A program made the position numbers and the translations under genes. From Burkholderiales bacterium (GTDB lineage Bacteria > Pseudomonadota > Gammaproteobacteria > Burkholderiales > Burkholderiaceae_C), in the NCBI GenBank assembly GCA_011391855.1, contig JAABPT010000064.1, positions 1-7,280 of the forward strand: a DNA stretch of 7,280 bases, given 5' to 3'. Shown here piece by piece: positions 1 to 6,441 of this stretch; position 1 is the stretch's first letter; every line of letters begins with the position of its first letter. The notes under the pieces are model-generated. The model saw only the letters and a list, made by a program, of their open reading frames with translations. It was not told where the DNA came from and made no database searches.

Positions 1-908
1 GGCGTGCCGCCTTCGGCGGACATCGTGTACAGCTGCGAGGGGCCTTCCTGCGACAGCGTCAGCGCCAGCCGCGTGCCGTCGGGCGACCAGGCCGGCGCGC
101 TGTTGGAACCGCGAAAAGCGGCCACCATGCGGCGCCCGCCCGTGCTCAGGTCCTGTACCCAGACCACGGCCTTCTGCGATTCGAACGAAACGTAGGCCAG
201 CTGCCGGCCGCTGGGCGACCAGGCCGGCGAGATGATGGGCTCGGGACTGGCCAGCGCCACCTGCCCGCCTTCGCCGTCGGCGTCGGTCACGTGCAGCGTG
301 AAACGGCGGCCCGTGCGCACCACGTAGGCGATGCGGGTGGCGTAGACACCGCGCTCGCCGGTGAGCTTTTCGTGCACGTCGTCGGCCACGCGGTGTGCGG
401 CCAGCCGCAGGTCTTCGCGCAGAACGACCTTGCTCTGGCCCAGCAGCTGCTCGTTGCGCACGGCGTCCCAGAGCCGGAAGCGCACGTCGAAGCGGCCGTC
501 GGCCAGCCGCGTGACCGAGCCGCCGACCACGGCGTCGGCGCCGCGGCTGCGCCATTCGGCCCCGTTGACGCTGCTGCTTTCGTCCAGCGGCCGGTCGGCC
601 GACGTGGCGCGGAACAGGCCGCTGCGTTCGAGGTCGGCACGCACGATGGCGGCCAAGCGCACGCCACTGGCGTCTTCGCCGCGGAAGTCGCCCACCACCA
701 CGGGCACCTGGGTGGCGCCCACACCGGAGATCTCGACCCGGAACTGGGCCGCGGCGGGCGTGGCGGCGGCAACACCCAGCGCCGCCAGAAAACGGCGGCG
801 GGGCCAGCGGTGGAAGGAAAATTCGGGCAGGGGAGCGGGCAAGGCGTCGTGGAGGGGAACGGAATCTGCAACCCAGGGCGTCGGGGTCGAAGCAACGGGC
901 AGAGGCAT
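1..908 (-). CDS. tolB: Tol-Pal system beta-propeller protein TolB (3' end outside window)
   Basis: TolB is the periplasmic beta-propeller of the Tol-Pal complex. It binds Pal and TolA and helps outer-membrane invagination at division. About 302 codons are visible; the family is usually about 420-440 residues, so the last propeller blades lie beyond position 1. After a signal peptide comes the TolB N-terminal alpha/beta domain (about residues 56-165), then KLTGERGVYATRIAYVV, a hallmark of the family. Propeller repeats follow with SPAWSPSG..LAYV and APAWSPDG..LALTLS. The leader has a twin-arginine-like motif, RRRFLAAL (about 37-44), then an Ala-rich segment ending AAA before QFRVEI, with likely cleavage near residue 54. 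The start is uncertain: ATG at 908 puts about 36 residues before the arginines and has no Shine-Dalgarno. An in-frame TTG at 842 would give a more normal leader. The gene is divergent from msbA, so tolA is not immediately upstream here. Identity is nearly certain; the start is not. Confidence 0.93.
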   Translation of the reverse strand, partial: MPLPVASTPTPWVADSVPLHDALPAPLPEFSFHRWPRRRFLAALGVAAATPAAAQFRVEISGVGATQVPVVVGDFRGEDASGVRLAAIVRADLERSGLFRATSADRPLDESSSVNGAEWRSRGADAVVGGSVTRLADGRFDVRFRLWDAVRNEQLLGQSKVVLREDLRLAAHRVADDVHEKLTGERGVYATRIAYVVRTGRRFTLHVTDADGEGGQVALASPEPIISPAWSPSGRQLAYVSFESQKAVVWVQDLSTGGRRMVAAFRGSNSAPAWSPDGTRLALTLSQEGPSQLYTMSAEGGT

Positions 909-993
909 TGTAGGCAGTGGGCCGTGCACCCCCCACGCGCCGCGATAATCCGCGCTCGCCACGGGCACATTGCCCTGGCCCGGCAATCCCCCC

Positions 994-2730
994 ATGCCCA
1001 CCCTGCTGCAGCGCTTCGCCCGCCTTCTGCCCTTCGTCCGCCACAGCCGCGCCGGCCTGCTGGGTGCGGTGCTCGGTTCCGTGGTCACCGCGGCCACCGA
1101 ACCCATGATCCCGGCGCTGATGAGCCAGCTACTGGACAAGGGCTTCACGGCCGGCAAGCTGGCGCTGTGGATGGTGCCGGTGGCCATCATCGCCCTGTTC
1201 GCGCTGCGCAGCGCGGCCGGCTTCGTCGCCCAGTACGGCCTGGCCTGGACGGCCACGCGCGCCGTGGTGCGCTTGCGCATGGCCATGTTCGACCGCCTGA
1301 TGGTGGCCGAGCCGGCCACCTATGCGCACCACAACGCCAGCGGGCTGACCAATACCGTGGTCTACGAGGCCCAGGCTGGCGTCACCATCCTCGTCAGCGC
1401 GCTGCTGGCGCTGGTGCGTGACGCGCTCACGCTGGTGGCGCTGCTGGCCTACCTGCTGTGGCTGAACTGGCAGCTCACGCTGTTCGTGGGCCTGCTGTTC
1501 CCGGCCATCGCGCTGGTGATGCGCGCTTTGGGCAAGCGGCTGCACCGGCTCACGGTGGAAGGCCAGCAGGCCACCGACGAACTGGCCTACGTGGTGGAAG
1601 AAAACGTGCTGGCCTGGCGCATCGTGCGCCTGCACGGCGCGGCGGCGCGGCAGTCGGCGCGCTTCCTGACTCGCGCCGACCGCGTGCGCCGGCTCATGCT
1701 CAAGGCCGTGGTGGCCGGCGCCACCATGACGCCGGTGACGCAGATGCTGGCCGCTTGCGCGCTTTCAGCGGTGATCGCGCTGGCGCTGTGGCAAAGCCAG
1801 TCGGGTGGCGCCTCGGTGGGCAGCTTCGTGGCCTTCATCACCGCCATGCTGATGCTGGTGGCGCCGATCAAGCACCTGTCCGACGTGATGGCGCCGGTGA
1901 CGCGCGGGCTGGCCGCGGTGGAACGCGGCATCGACCTCATCGAGCAGAGCCCGGCCGAACGCGGCGGCAGCTACGGTGCGGGTGACTCGGCGCCGCGGGC
2001 GCGCGGCGTCATCCGTTTCGAAGGCGTGAGCCTGCGCTACCGCGACGACACGGCACCGGCGCTGGACGGCGTGACGCTGCAGGTCAGCGCTGGCGACACG
2101 GTGGCGCTGGTGGGCCCTTCTGGCGCCGGCAAGTCGACGCTGGTGCACCTGCTGCCGCGCTTCCTGGCGCCGACGGCTGGCCGCATCACGCTGGACGGCG
2201 TGGCGCTGGAAGACTGGGACGTGGCCGCGCTGCGGCGCCAATTCGCCCTCGTCAGCCAGGACGTGGTGCTGTTCAACGACAGCGTGGCGGCCAACGTGGC
2301 GCTGGGCGCCGATGTACCGCCCGAGACCGTGCGTAACGCGCTGAAGGCGGCGCACCTGCTGGACTTCGTCGAAAGCCTGCCGCAGGGGCTGGACACGATG
2401 ATCGGCCACAACGGCAGCGAACTTTCCGGCGGCCAGCGTCAGCGGCTGGCGATTGCGCGCGCGATCTGCAAGGACGCGCCGGTGCTGATCCTGGACGAGG
2501 CCACCTCGGCGCTGGACTCGGAATCCGAACGCGCCGTGCAGGCCGCGCTGGAAACGCTGATGCAGGGCCGCACGACGCTGGTCATTGCGCACCGGCTGTC
2601 GACGATCGAACACGCCGACCGCGTGGTGGCGCTGGAAGCCGGCCGCCTGGTCGAACAAGGTACGCACGCCGAACTGCTGGCCGCCGGCGGCCTGTATGCG
2701 CGGCTGCACACCATGCAATTCCGCACCTGA
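994..2730 (+). CDS. msbA: Lipid A export permease/ATP-binding protein MsbA
   Basis: This is a homodimeric type IV half-transporter that flips lipid A-core from the inner to the outer leaflet of the inner membrane. The 578 residues match the family's usual length of about 580. Six membrane segments are readable at about 21-43, 57-80, 131-156, 159-177, 242-266 and 275-291. The nucleotide-binding domain has the A-loop Tyr349, Walker A GPSGAGKST (374-382), Q-loop Gln422, signature LSGGQ (477-481), Walker B VLILDE (497-502), D-loop SALDS (505-509) and H-loop His533. All catalytic elements are intact. ATG at 994 was chosen because the protein then begins MPTLLQRFARLLPF, as MsbA proteins do. A TTG at 970 would add eight Pro-rich residues. 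No Shine-Dalgarno is evident before either start. The gene is divergent from tolB and followed after 14 bases by a peroxidase-family gene. Another exporter of this subfamily cannot be fully excluded, but MsbA is the best fit. Confidence 0.87.
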   Translation: MPTLLQRFARLLPFVRHSRAGLLGAVLGSVVTAATEPMIPALMSQLLDKGFTAGKLALWMVPVAIIALFALRSAAGFVAQYGLAWTATRAVVRLRMAMFDRLMVAEPATYAHHNASGLTNTVVYEAQAGVTILVSALLALVRDALTLVALLAYLLWLNWQLTLFVGLLFPAIALVMRALGKRLHRLTVEGQQATDELAYVVEENVLAWRIVRLHGAAARQSARFLTRADRVRRLMLKAVVAGATMTPVTQMLAACALSAVIALALWQSQSGGASVGSFVAFITAMLMLVAPIKHLSDVMAPVTRGLAAVERGIDLIEQSPAERGGSYGAGDSAPRARGVIRFEGVSLRYRDDTAPALDGVTLQVSAGDTVALVGPSGAGKSTLVHLLPRFLAPTAGRITLDGVALEDWDVAALRRQFALVSQDVVLFNDSVAANVALGADVPPETVRNALKAAHLLDFVESLPQGLDTMIGHNGSELSGGQRQRLAIARAICKDAPVLILDEATSALDSESERAVQAALETLMQGRTTLVIAHRLSTIEHADRVVALEAGRLVEQGTHAELLAAGGLYARLHTMQFRT

Positions 2731-2744
2731 AGGAGAACGAAGCC

Positions 2745-3341
2745 ATGACGACGCATCCGATTTCCCGCTATCCCGTGCCCGAACTGAACGACCTGCCCGA
2801 GGACCTGCGCACGCGCATCCTGGAGGTGCAGCAAAAGGCCGGCTTCGTGCCCAACGTCTTCCTGGCGCTGGCGCACCGGCCGGCCGAGTGGCGCGCCTTC
2901 ATGGCCTACCACGACGCGCTGCTGCTCAAGGACACCGGAACCCTCAGCAAGGGCGAGCGCGAGATGATCATCGTCGTGACCTCGGCCGCCAACCAGTGCC
3001 TGTACTGCGTGGTGGCGCACGGCGCCATCCTGCGCGTGTACGAGAAGAAGCCGCTCATCGCCGACCAGCTGGCGGTGAACTACCGCAAGGCCGACATCAC
3101 GCCGCGCCAACGCGCCATGCTCGACTTCGCGTTCAAGATCACCATCACATCACACCTGGTCGACGAAGGCGACTTCGCCACGCTGCACGGTCATGGCTTC
3201 AGCGACGACGATATCTGGGACATCGGCGCCATCAGCGCTTTCTTCGGCCTGAGCAACCGCATGGCCAACCTGAGTGGCATGCGACCGAACGACGAGTTCT
3301 ACCTGATGGGGCGCATACCCAAGACGCCCAGGCCCGCCTGA
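2745..3341 (+). CDS. Carboxymuconolactone decarboxylase/AhpD-like peroxidase-related protein
   Basis: This 198-residue cytosolic protein belongs to the AhpD/CMD superfamily, in the uncharacterised 'peroxidase-related enzyme' branch. The AhpD-type active site is complete: Glu73, Cys85 and Cys88 (CLYC), and His92, in the helix EREMIIVVTSAANQCLYC. In AhpD these residues form the redox-active CxxC and the proton relay that reduces peroxides or regenerates a peroxiredoxin. The physiological substrate and reductant here are unknown. The N-terminal half carries GFVPNVFLALAHRPAEW and a helix with AYHDALL, typical of this branch. The C-terminal helices hold a second partly hydrophobic bundle (GFSDDDIWDIG). 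A strong Shine-Dalgarno, GAAGGAG (2729-2735), overlaps the msbA stop codon and sits 9 bases before ATG, so it is probably cotranscribed with msbA. A role in protecting the envelope or lipids from peroxide would be guesswork. The family call is firm. Confidence 0.88.
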   Translation: MTTHPISRYPVPELNDLPEDLRTRILEVQQKAGFVPNVFLALAHRPAEWRAFMAYHDALLLKDTGTLSKGEREMIIVVTSAANQCLYCVVAHGAILRVYEKKPLIADQLAVNYRKADITPRQRAMLDFAFKITITSHLVDEGDFATLHGHGFSDDDIWDIGAISAFFGLSNRMANLSGMRPNDEFYLMGRIPKTPRPA

Positions 3342-3349
3342 AACTCACT

Positions 3350-3444
3350 CCCTCTCCCGCCTGGGCGGGAGAGGGTTGGGGTGAGGGTGGGATCGCGGCC
3401 CCCCGAGACCCTCACCCCGGCCCTCTCCCGCGAGCGGGAGAGGG
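3350..3444. repeat. Nested REP-like palindromic intergenic element
   Basis: Two near-identical hairpins point inward to a third stem. Hairpin 1 pairs CCCTCTCCCGC (3350-3360) with GCGGGAGAGGG (3365-3375) around a 4-base loop. Hairpin 2 uses the same arms at 3421-3431 and 3434-3444 with almost no loop. Between them GGGGTGAGGGT (3378-3388) is perfectly complementary to ACCCTCACCCC (3408-3418) around a 19-base loop. Read as one long stem, 3365-3388 pairs with 3408-3431 over 24 positions with only two G-U-type mismatches. The element fills the gap between convergent genes, so it probably also ends transcription from both sides, although there is no U-tract. From memory, sequences of this style (CCCTCACCCC..CCCTCTCCCGC) recur in GC-rich proteobacterial genomes. 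Copy number here cannot be seen. Confidence 0.85.
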
Positions 3445-3473
3445 AGGAAGAGCGCCATGCCAGCGGCGCGGGT

Positions 3474-4343
3474 TCATCCCTGTTGCAAGGCGCGGATGCG
3501 GTCCTCGATGGGCGGGTGGCTGGACATCAGCGCCATCAGGCCGCTGGGCCGGCTGCTGATGCCCATGTTGGCCACCGTCTTGGGCAACTCGCCCGGGTCC
3601 AGCCCGCCCAGCCGCGCCAGCGCGTTGATCATCGGTTGCTTGCGGCCCATGAGCGCTGCCGCACCGGCGTCGGCCCGGTATTCGCGCTGGCGCGAGAACC
3701 AGGCCACCACCACGGCCGCCAGCACGCCGAGCACGATGTCGAGCACGATCGTCGTCACGTAATAGCCGATGCCCACGCCGCGTTCGTTCTTCAGGATCAC
3801 GCGGTCGACGAAATAGCCGATGACGCGCGACAGGAATACCACGAAGGTGTTCATCACGCCCTGGATCAGCGTCAGCGTCACCATGTCGCCGTTGGCCACG
3901 TGCGCCACCTCGTGGCCGATGACGGCCTCGACCTCTTCACGGCTCATGCTCTGCAGCAGCCCGGTGGACACCGCCACCAGCGCCGAGTTCTTGAAGGCGC
4001 CGGTGGCGAAGGCGTTCGGCGCGCCGTCGTAGATGGCGACCTCGGGCATCTGGATACCGGACTTCTGGGCAAAGCCTTGCACGGCACCGACGATCCAGCG
4101 GTGCGTGGGGTCGTTCGAGTCGTTGATGACCTGCGCCTTGGTGCTCCACTTGGCCATCGGCTTGCTGATGAGTAGGGAGATGAAGGCGCCGCCGAAGCCG
4201 ATGAGCGCGGCAAACCCAAGCAGCATGCCCAGATTCAGGCCTTCGGCGGTGAGGAAGCGGTTGACTCCCAGCAGATTGGCGGCAATGCCCAGCACCAGCA
4301 CGACGGCCAGGTTGGTGACGATGAAGAGCAAGACACGTTTCAT
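3474..4343 (-). CDS. htpX: Membrane zinc metalloprotease HtpX
   Basis: HtpX is an M48 zinc endopeptidase of the inner membrane with a cytosolic active site. It degrades misfolded membrane proteins alongside FtsH. The 289 residues are full length for the family (about 290). The zinc motif HEVAH (His144, Glu145, His148) is followed by the third ligand Glu221 in SRQREYRADAGAA. Four hydrophobic segments are visible at about 4-24, 38-59, 155-178 and 193-216. The end SSHPPIEDRIRAL is the classic HtpX C-terminus. The start MKRVLLFIVTNLAVVLVLG matches the family, so ATG at 4343 is firm although no good Shine-Dalgarno precedes it. The gene lies 71 bases downstream of the NYN-LOTUS gene and may be read through from it. 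A sigma-32-like sequence in the gap would give independent heat-shock expression, as expected for this gene. It is convergent with the peroxidase-family gene. Confidence 0.96.
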   Translation of the reverse strand: MKRVLLFIVTNLAVVLVLGIAANLLGVNRFLTAEGLNLGMLLGFAALIGFGGAFISLLISKPMAKWSTKAQVINDSNDPTHRWIVGAVQGFAQKSGIQMPEVAIYDGAPNAFATGAFKNSALVAVSTGLLQSMSREEVEAVIGHEVAHVANGDMVTLTLIQGVMNTFVVFLSRVIGYFVDRVILKNERGVGIGYYVTTIVLDIVLGVLAAVVVAWFSRQREYRADAGAAALMGRKQPMINALARLGGLDPGELPKTVANMGISSRPSGLMALMSSHPPIEDRIRALQQG

Positions 4344-4392
4344 GGTGTGGGTGCGCCGGAACGGGCGCCCGGTCGGTTGACAATGGCAAGGA

Positions 4393-4419
4393 TGTTAGGG
4401 CCGCGGTCCGGCTTTCAAG
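4393..4419 (-). promoter_or_regulatory. Candidate sigma-32-type heat-shock promoter of htpX
   Basis: On the minus strand CTTGAAA (4419-4413) is a perfect match to the sigma-32 -35 element. Twelve bases later comes CCCTAACA (4400-4393), a partial match to the -10 consensus CCCCATnT. The spacing is within the known range, and transcription would start roughly 40 bases before the htpX ATG. The -35 box includes the stop codon of the upstream NYN-LOTUS gene. The -35 match and the heat-shock nature of htpX support the call; the -10 is weak. Confidence 0.42.
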
Positions 4420-5344
4420 AAGAGCCGCGACCAAACCCGCGACGCGTGGGGGCTTGCGCCACCGCGGCGTCGGACGCCTGCAGCCGGACGTGATTCGGGT
4501 TGCCCGCGGGCACGAGTTCGAAGCGGTCGGGGAACTGGCCGAACAAGCGGGTCGACGAACCGCTGCGACTCAGCATTCCGGCCTCGCGCAGCCGCACCGA
4601 GGCCACGCGCAGTTCCAGCGTGCCGCCGCGCGCCAATTCGGGCAGCAACGCCAGCATCTGCTGCACCTTCTCGGGAACCGGCGGCGCGGGTGGCGGGGGC
4701 GCCGCAGCCGGTGCGGCCGCTGGTGCGACCACTTTTCGCCGCGTGCCCGTCTTGCGGGCCGGCGCCTTGGCGGGCGCCGCGGTGGCCGGCACTTCGCCGG
4801 TCTCGGCCGCGGCGCGGCCCACCGTCGTGGCCGCAGTCTTTGCCGCTGTCTTAGCCGCTGTCTTAGCCGCACCGCGGGAGGCCGTCTTGCGCGCCGGCTT
4901 GGCCGCTGTTGCCGCGCTGGCCCGGCGATGGGCCATGACCGTGAATTCGTCGTAGACCTGCAGCGTCTCCTCGCCGGTCTTGCCCTCCTGCCCGATGCCG
5001 ACGACGCGGCAGCCCTTCTCGCGCAGCCGCGCCACCAGCGGCGCGAAGTCGGAATCCGAGGAAGCAATGGCCACCACGTCGGGCCGTTCGGCCAGAACCA
5101 GGTCCACGGCGTCTACCGCCAGCGCGATGTCGGTGGAATTCTTGCCCGTGCTCAGGTTGACCATGGGCTTGATCTGCAGCCGCCGAAACGCCGCCTGGTG
5201 CTTGAGCGCACTCTCGGCCGTGCAATAGGCGCGGCGCACGTGCAGCGCGCCGTGCGCTTCCAGCAGGTGCGCCACCGCCTGCTCGATGACGTCGACCGAC
5301 ACGTTGTCGGCATCGATGAGCAGCATCACGCGGTCTTGGGTCAT
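4415..5344 (-). CDS. NYN-domain putative RNase with C-terminal LOTUS/OST-HTH domain
   Basis: This is a 309-residue soluble protein in three parts. Residues 1-138 form a NYN (PIN-like) domain. It has LLIDADN (Asp11, Asp13, Asn14), GKNSTDIALAVDAVDL (Asp72, Asp78) and ASSDSDFAPL (Asp97, Asp99), the acidic residues expected to bind metal in this nuclease fold. Residues 139-224 are a basic Ala/Lys/Thr linker with three exact AKTA units (160-171) and a Pro/Ala tract, resembling histone-H1-like tails. Residues 225-290 fit a LOTUS/OST-HTH winged helix (VASVRLREAGML..STRLFGQFPDRFELV), a fold known to bind RNA. The protein is probably an RNA-processing or RNA-binding factor, but no substrate is known. 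The ATG overlaps the pyrC stop (ATGA, 5341-5344) with GGAAG 5 bases upstream, implying translational coupling. The tail RRGFGRGSS is also basic and Gly-rich. The domain call is firm for NYN and good for LOTUS; the function is inferred. Confidence 0.9.
   Translation of the reverse strand: MTQDRVMLLIDADNVSVDVIEQAVAHLLEAHGALHVRRAYCTAESALKHQAAFRRLQIKPMVNLSTGKNSTDIALAVDAVDLVLAERPDVVAIASSDSDFAPLVARLREKGCRVVGIGQEGKTGEETLQVYDEFTVMAHRRASAATAAKPARKTASRGAAKTAAKTAAKTAATTVGRAAAETGEVPATAAPAKAPARKTGTRRKVVAPAAAPAAAPPPPAPPVPEKVQQMLALLPELARGGTLELRVASVRLREAGMLSRSGSSTRLFGQFPDRFELVPAGNPNHVRLQASDAAVAQAPTRRGFGRGSS
4833..4868. repeat. Three tandem 12-bp units in the NYN-LOTUS linker
   Basis: GCAGTCTTTGCC (4833-4844) is followed by two identical copies of GCTGTCTTAGCC (4845-4856 and 4857-4868). 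On the coding strand each unit encodes Ala-Lys-Thr-Ala. The two identical copies suggest recent slippage expansion. Length can change by whole units without breaking the frame. Confidence 0.85.
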
Positions 5345-6372
5345 GAGAGCTTCCAGTTCAGGGTTTCGCCGGCGCGCAGCGGTTTGATGAGTGCGTCGCC
5401 GAAGGGCAGTGTCTCGGGCAGGACCCAGGGCTCGCGCCGCAATGTCACGGTGCCGGTGTTGCGCGGCAGGTCGTAGAAGTCGGCGCCGAAGAAGCTGGCA
5501 AACGCCTCCAGCCGGTGCAGCGCACCGGCGGCCTCGAAGGCTTCGGCGTACATCTCCAGCGCAGCCGGCGCCGTGTAGCAGCCCGCGCCGCAGACCGACT
5601 GCTCCTTCATCGCCGCCGCGTGCGGCGCGCTGTCGGTGCCGAGGAAGAATTTCGGGCTGCCGCCGGTGGCCGCGCGCACCAGCGCCTGGCGGTGGCGTTC
5701 CTTCTTCAGCACCGGCAGGCAGTAGTAGTGCGGGCGCAGACCGCCGGTGAACAGCGCATTGCGGTTGTAGAGCAGGTGGTGCGCGGTGATGGTGGCGGCG
5801 GTGCAGGCGTCGCTGGCGGCCACGTAATCGGCTGCGTCCTGCGTCGTGATGTGCTCGAACACGACCTTGAGCGCCGGGAAACTGCGGCGCAGCGGCTGCA
5901 TCACGCGGTCGATGAACACCGCCTCGCGGTCGAAAATATCGACCTCGGGGTCGGTGACCTCACCGTGCACCAGCAGCAGCAGGCCTTCGCGCTGCATGGC
6001 TTCCAGCGTGGCCTGGCAGCGGCGCAGGTCGGTGACACCGGCGTCGCTGTTCGTCGTGGCGCCGGCCGGGTAGAGCTTGAGTGCCACCACGCCGGCGTCC
6101 TTGGCACGCCGGATCTCCTCGGGCGGCGTGTTGTCGGTGAGGTACAGCGTCATCAGCGGCTGAAAGTTCGCGCCTGCCGGCAGCGCGGCGAGGATGCGTT
6201 CGCGGTAGGCCAGCGCCAGCGCCGTGGTGGTGACCGGCGGCCGCAGGTTGGGCATCACGATGGCGCGGCCGAACTGGCGCGCGGTATAGGGCAGCACCGC
6301 CGCCAGCGCGGCGCCGTCGCGCAGGTGCAGGTGCCAGTCGTCGGGGCGGGTGAGGGTCAGCGTCTCGGGCAT
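5341..6372 (-). CDS. pyrC: Dihydroorotase, class II (PyrC)
   Basis: PyrC is a cytosolic dinuclear zinc amidohydrolase that interconverts N-carbamoyl-L-aspartate and dihydroorotate, the third step of pyrimidine synthesis. The 343 residues match the class II length (E. coli about 348). All metal and substrate residues are visible: His14 and His16 in DDWHLHLRDG, carboxylated Lys99 in ALKLYPAGATTNS, His136 in LVHGE, His174 in FEHITT, and Asp247 in FLGTDSAPH. The substrate-binding Arg18 and Asn42 (MPNLRPP) are present. ATG at 6372 gives the standard MPETLTLTRPDDWHLHLRDG opening. No Shine-Dalgarno precedes it; instead a hairpin and G-rich run occupy the leader. The stop overlaps the start of the NYN-LOTUS gene by ATGA. 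The gltL stop is 69 bases upstream, so readthrough from gltL is possible, with a separate promoter equally likely. Confidence 0.97.
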   Translation of the reverse strand: MPETLTLTRPDDWHLHLRDGAALAAVLPYTARQFGRAIVMPNLRPPVTTTALALAYRERILAALPAGANFQPLMTLYLTDNTPPEEIRRAKDAGVVALKLYPAGATTNSDAGVTDLRRCQATLEAMQREGLLLLVHGEVTDPEVDIFDREAVFIDRVMQPLRRSFPALKVVFEHITTQDAADYVAASDACTAATITAHHLLYNRNALFTGGLRPHYYCLPVLKKERHRQALVRAATGGSPKFFLGTDSAPHAAAMKEQSVCGAGCYTAPAALEMYAEAFEAAGALHRLEAFASFFGADFYDLPRNTGTVTLRREPWVLPETLPFGDALIKPLRAGETLNWKLS

Positions 6373-6375
6373 GGC

Positions 6376-6393
6376 GGCGATTGTCCCATCGCC
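6376..6393 (-). promoter_or_regulatory. Hairpin covering the pyrC ribosome-binding region
   Basis: On the mRNA strand GGCGAU (6393-6388) pairs perfectly with AUCGCC (6381-6376) around a 6-base loop, ending 3 bases before the pyrC ATG. It would hide the position where a Shine-Dalgarno should be. In enterobacteria pyrC is controlled by a leader hairpin that blocks ribosome access when pyrimidines are plentiful. Whether this hairpin does the same is inference; a 6-bp stem in GC-rich DNA can arise by chance. Confidence 0.35.
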
Positions 6394-6441
6394 CCATCGC
6401 GCCCCATCACCGCCATCGCCCGGACGCGGACGCCGCCCCGT

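Noticed and set aside
907..912. TACAAT on the minus strand as a -10 box for tolB
   Set aside because: It overlaps the proposed ATG at 908, so it could only serve a downstream start such as TTG 842, and there is no good -35 element. It remains a weak argument for the shorter TolB.
944..949. GATAAT as a -10 box for msbA
   Set aside because: The hexamer is a 5 of 6 match about 45 bases before the ATG, but no -35-like sequence lies 15-19 bases upstream. Too weak to list as a promoter.
291..1421. Long plus-strand open frame opposite tolB
   Set aside because: It is antisense to clear TolB coding sequence and runs into msbA in the wrong frame. Its His/Arg/Gly/Ala-rich product is typical of frame shadows in GC-rich DNA.
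1765..2718. Minus-strand open frame opposite the msbA ATPase domain
   Set aside because: It overlaps fully recognised Walker A, signature and Walker B codons on the other strand; the product is Arg/His/Gln-rich with no family resemblance.
4377..4382. TTGACA on the plus strand as a perfect -35 box
   Set aside because: No -10-like hexamer follows at 16-18 bases, and no plus-strand gene lies downstream.
4454..5476. Long plus-strand open frame opposite the NYN-LOTUS gene
   Set aside because: It is the antisense shadow of a gene with recognisable NYN motifs and has an Arg/His/Gly-rich, low-information product.
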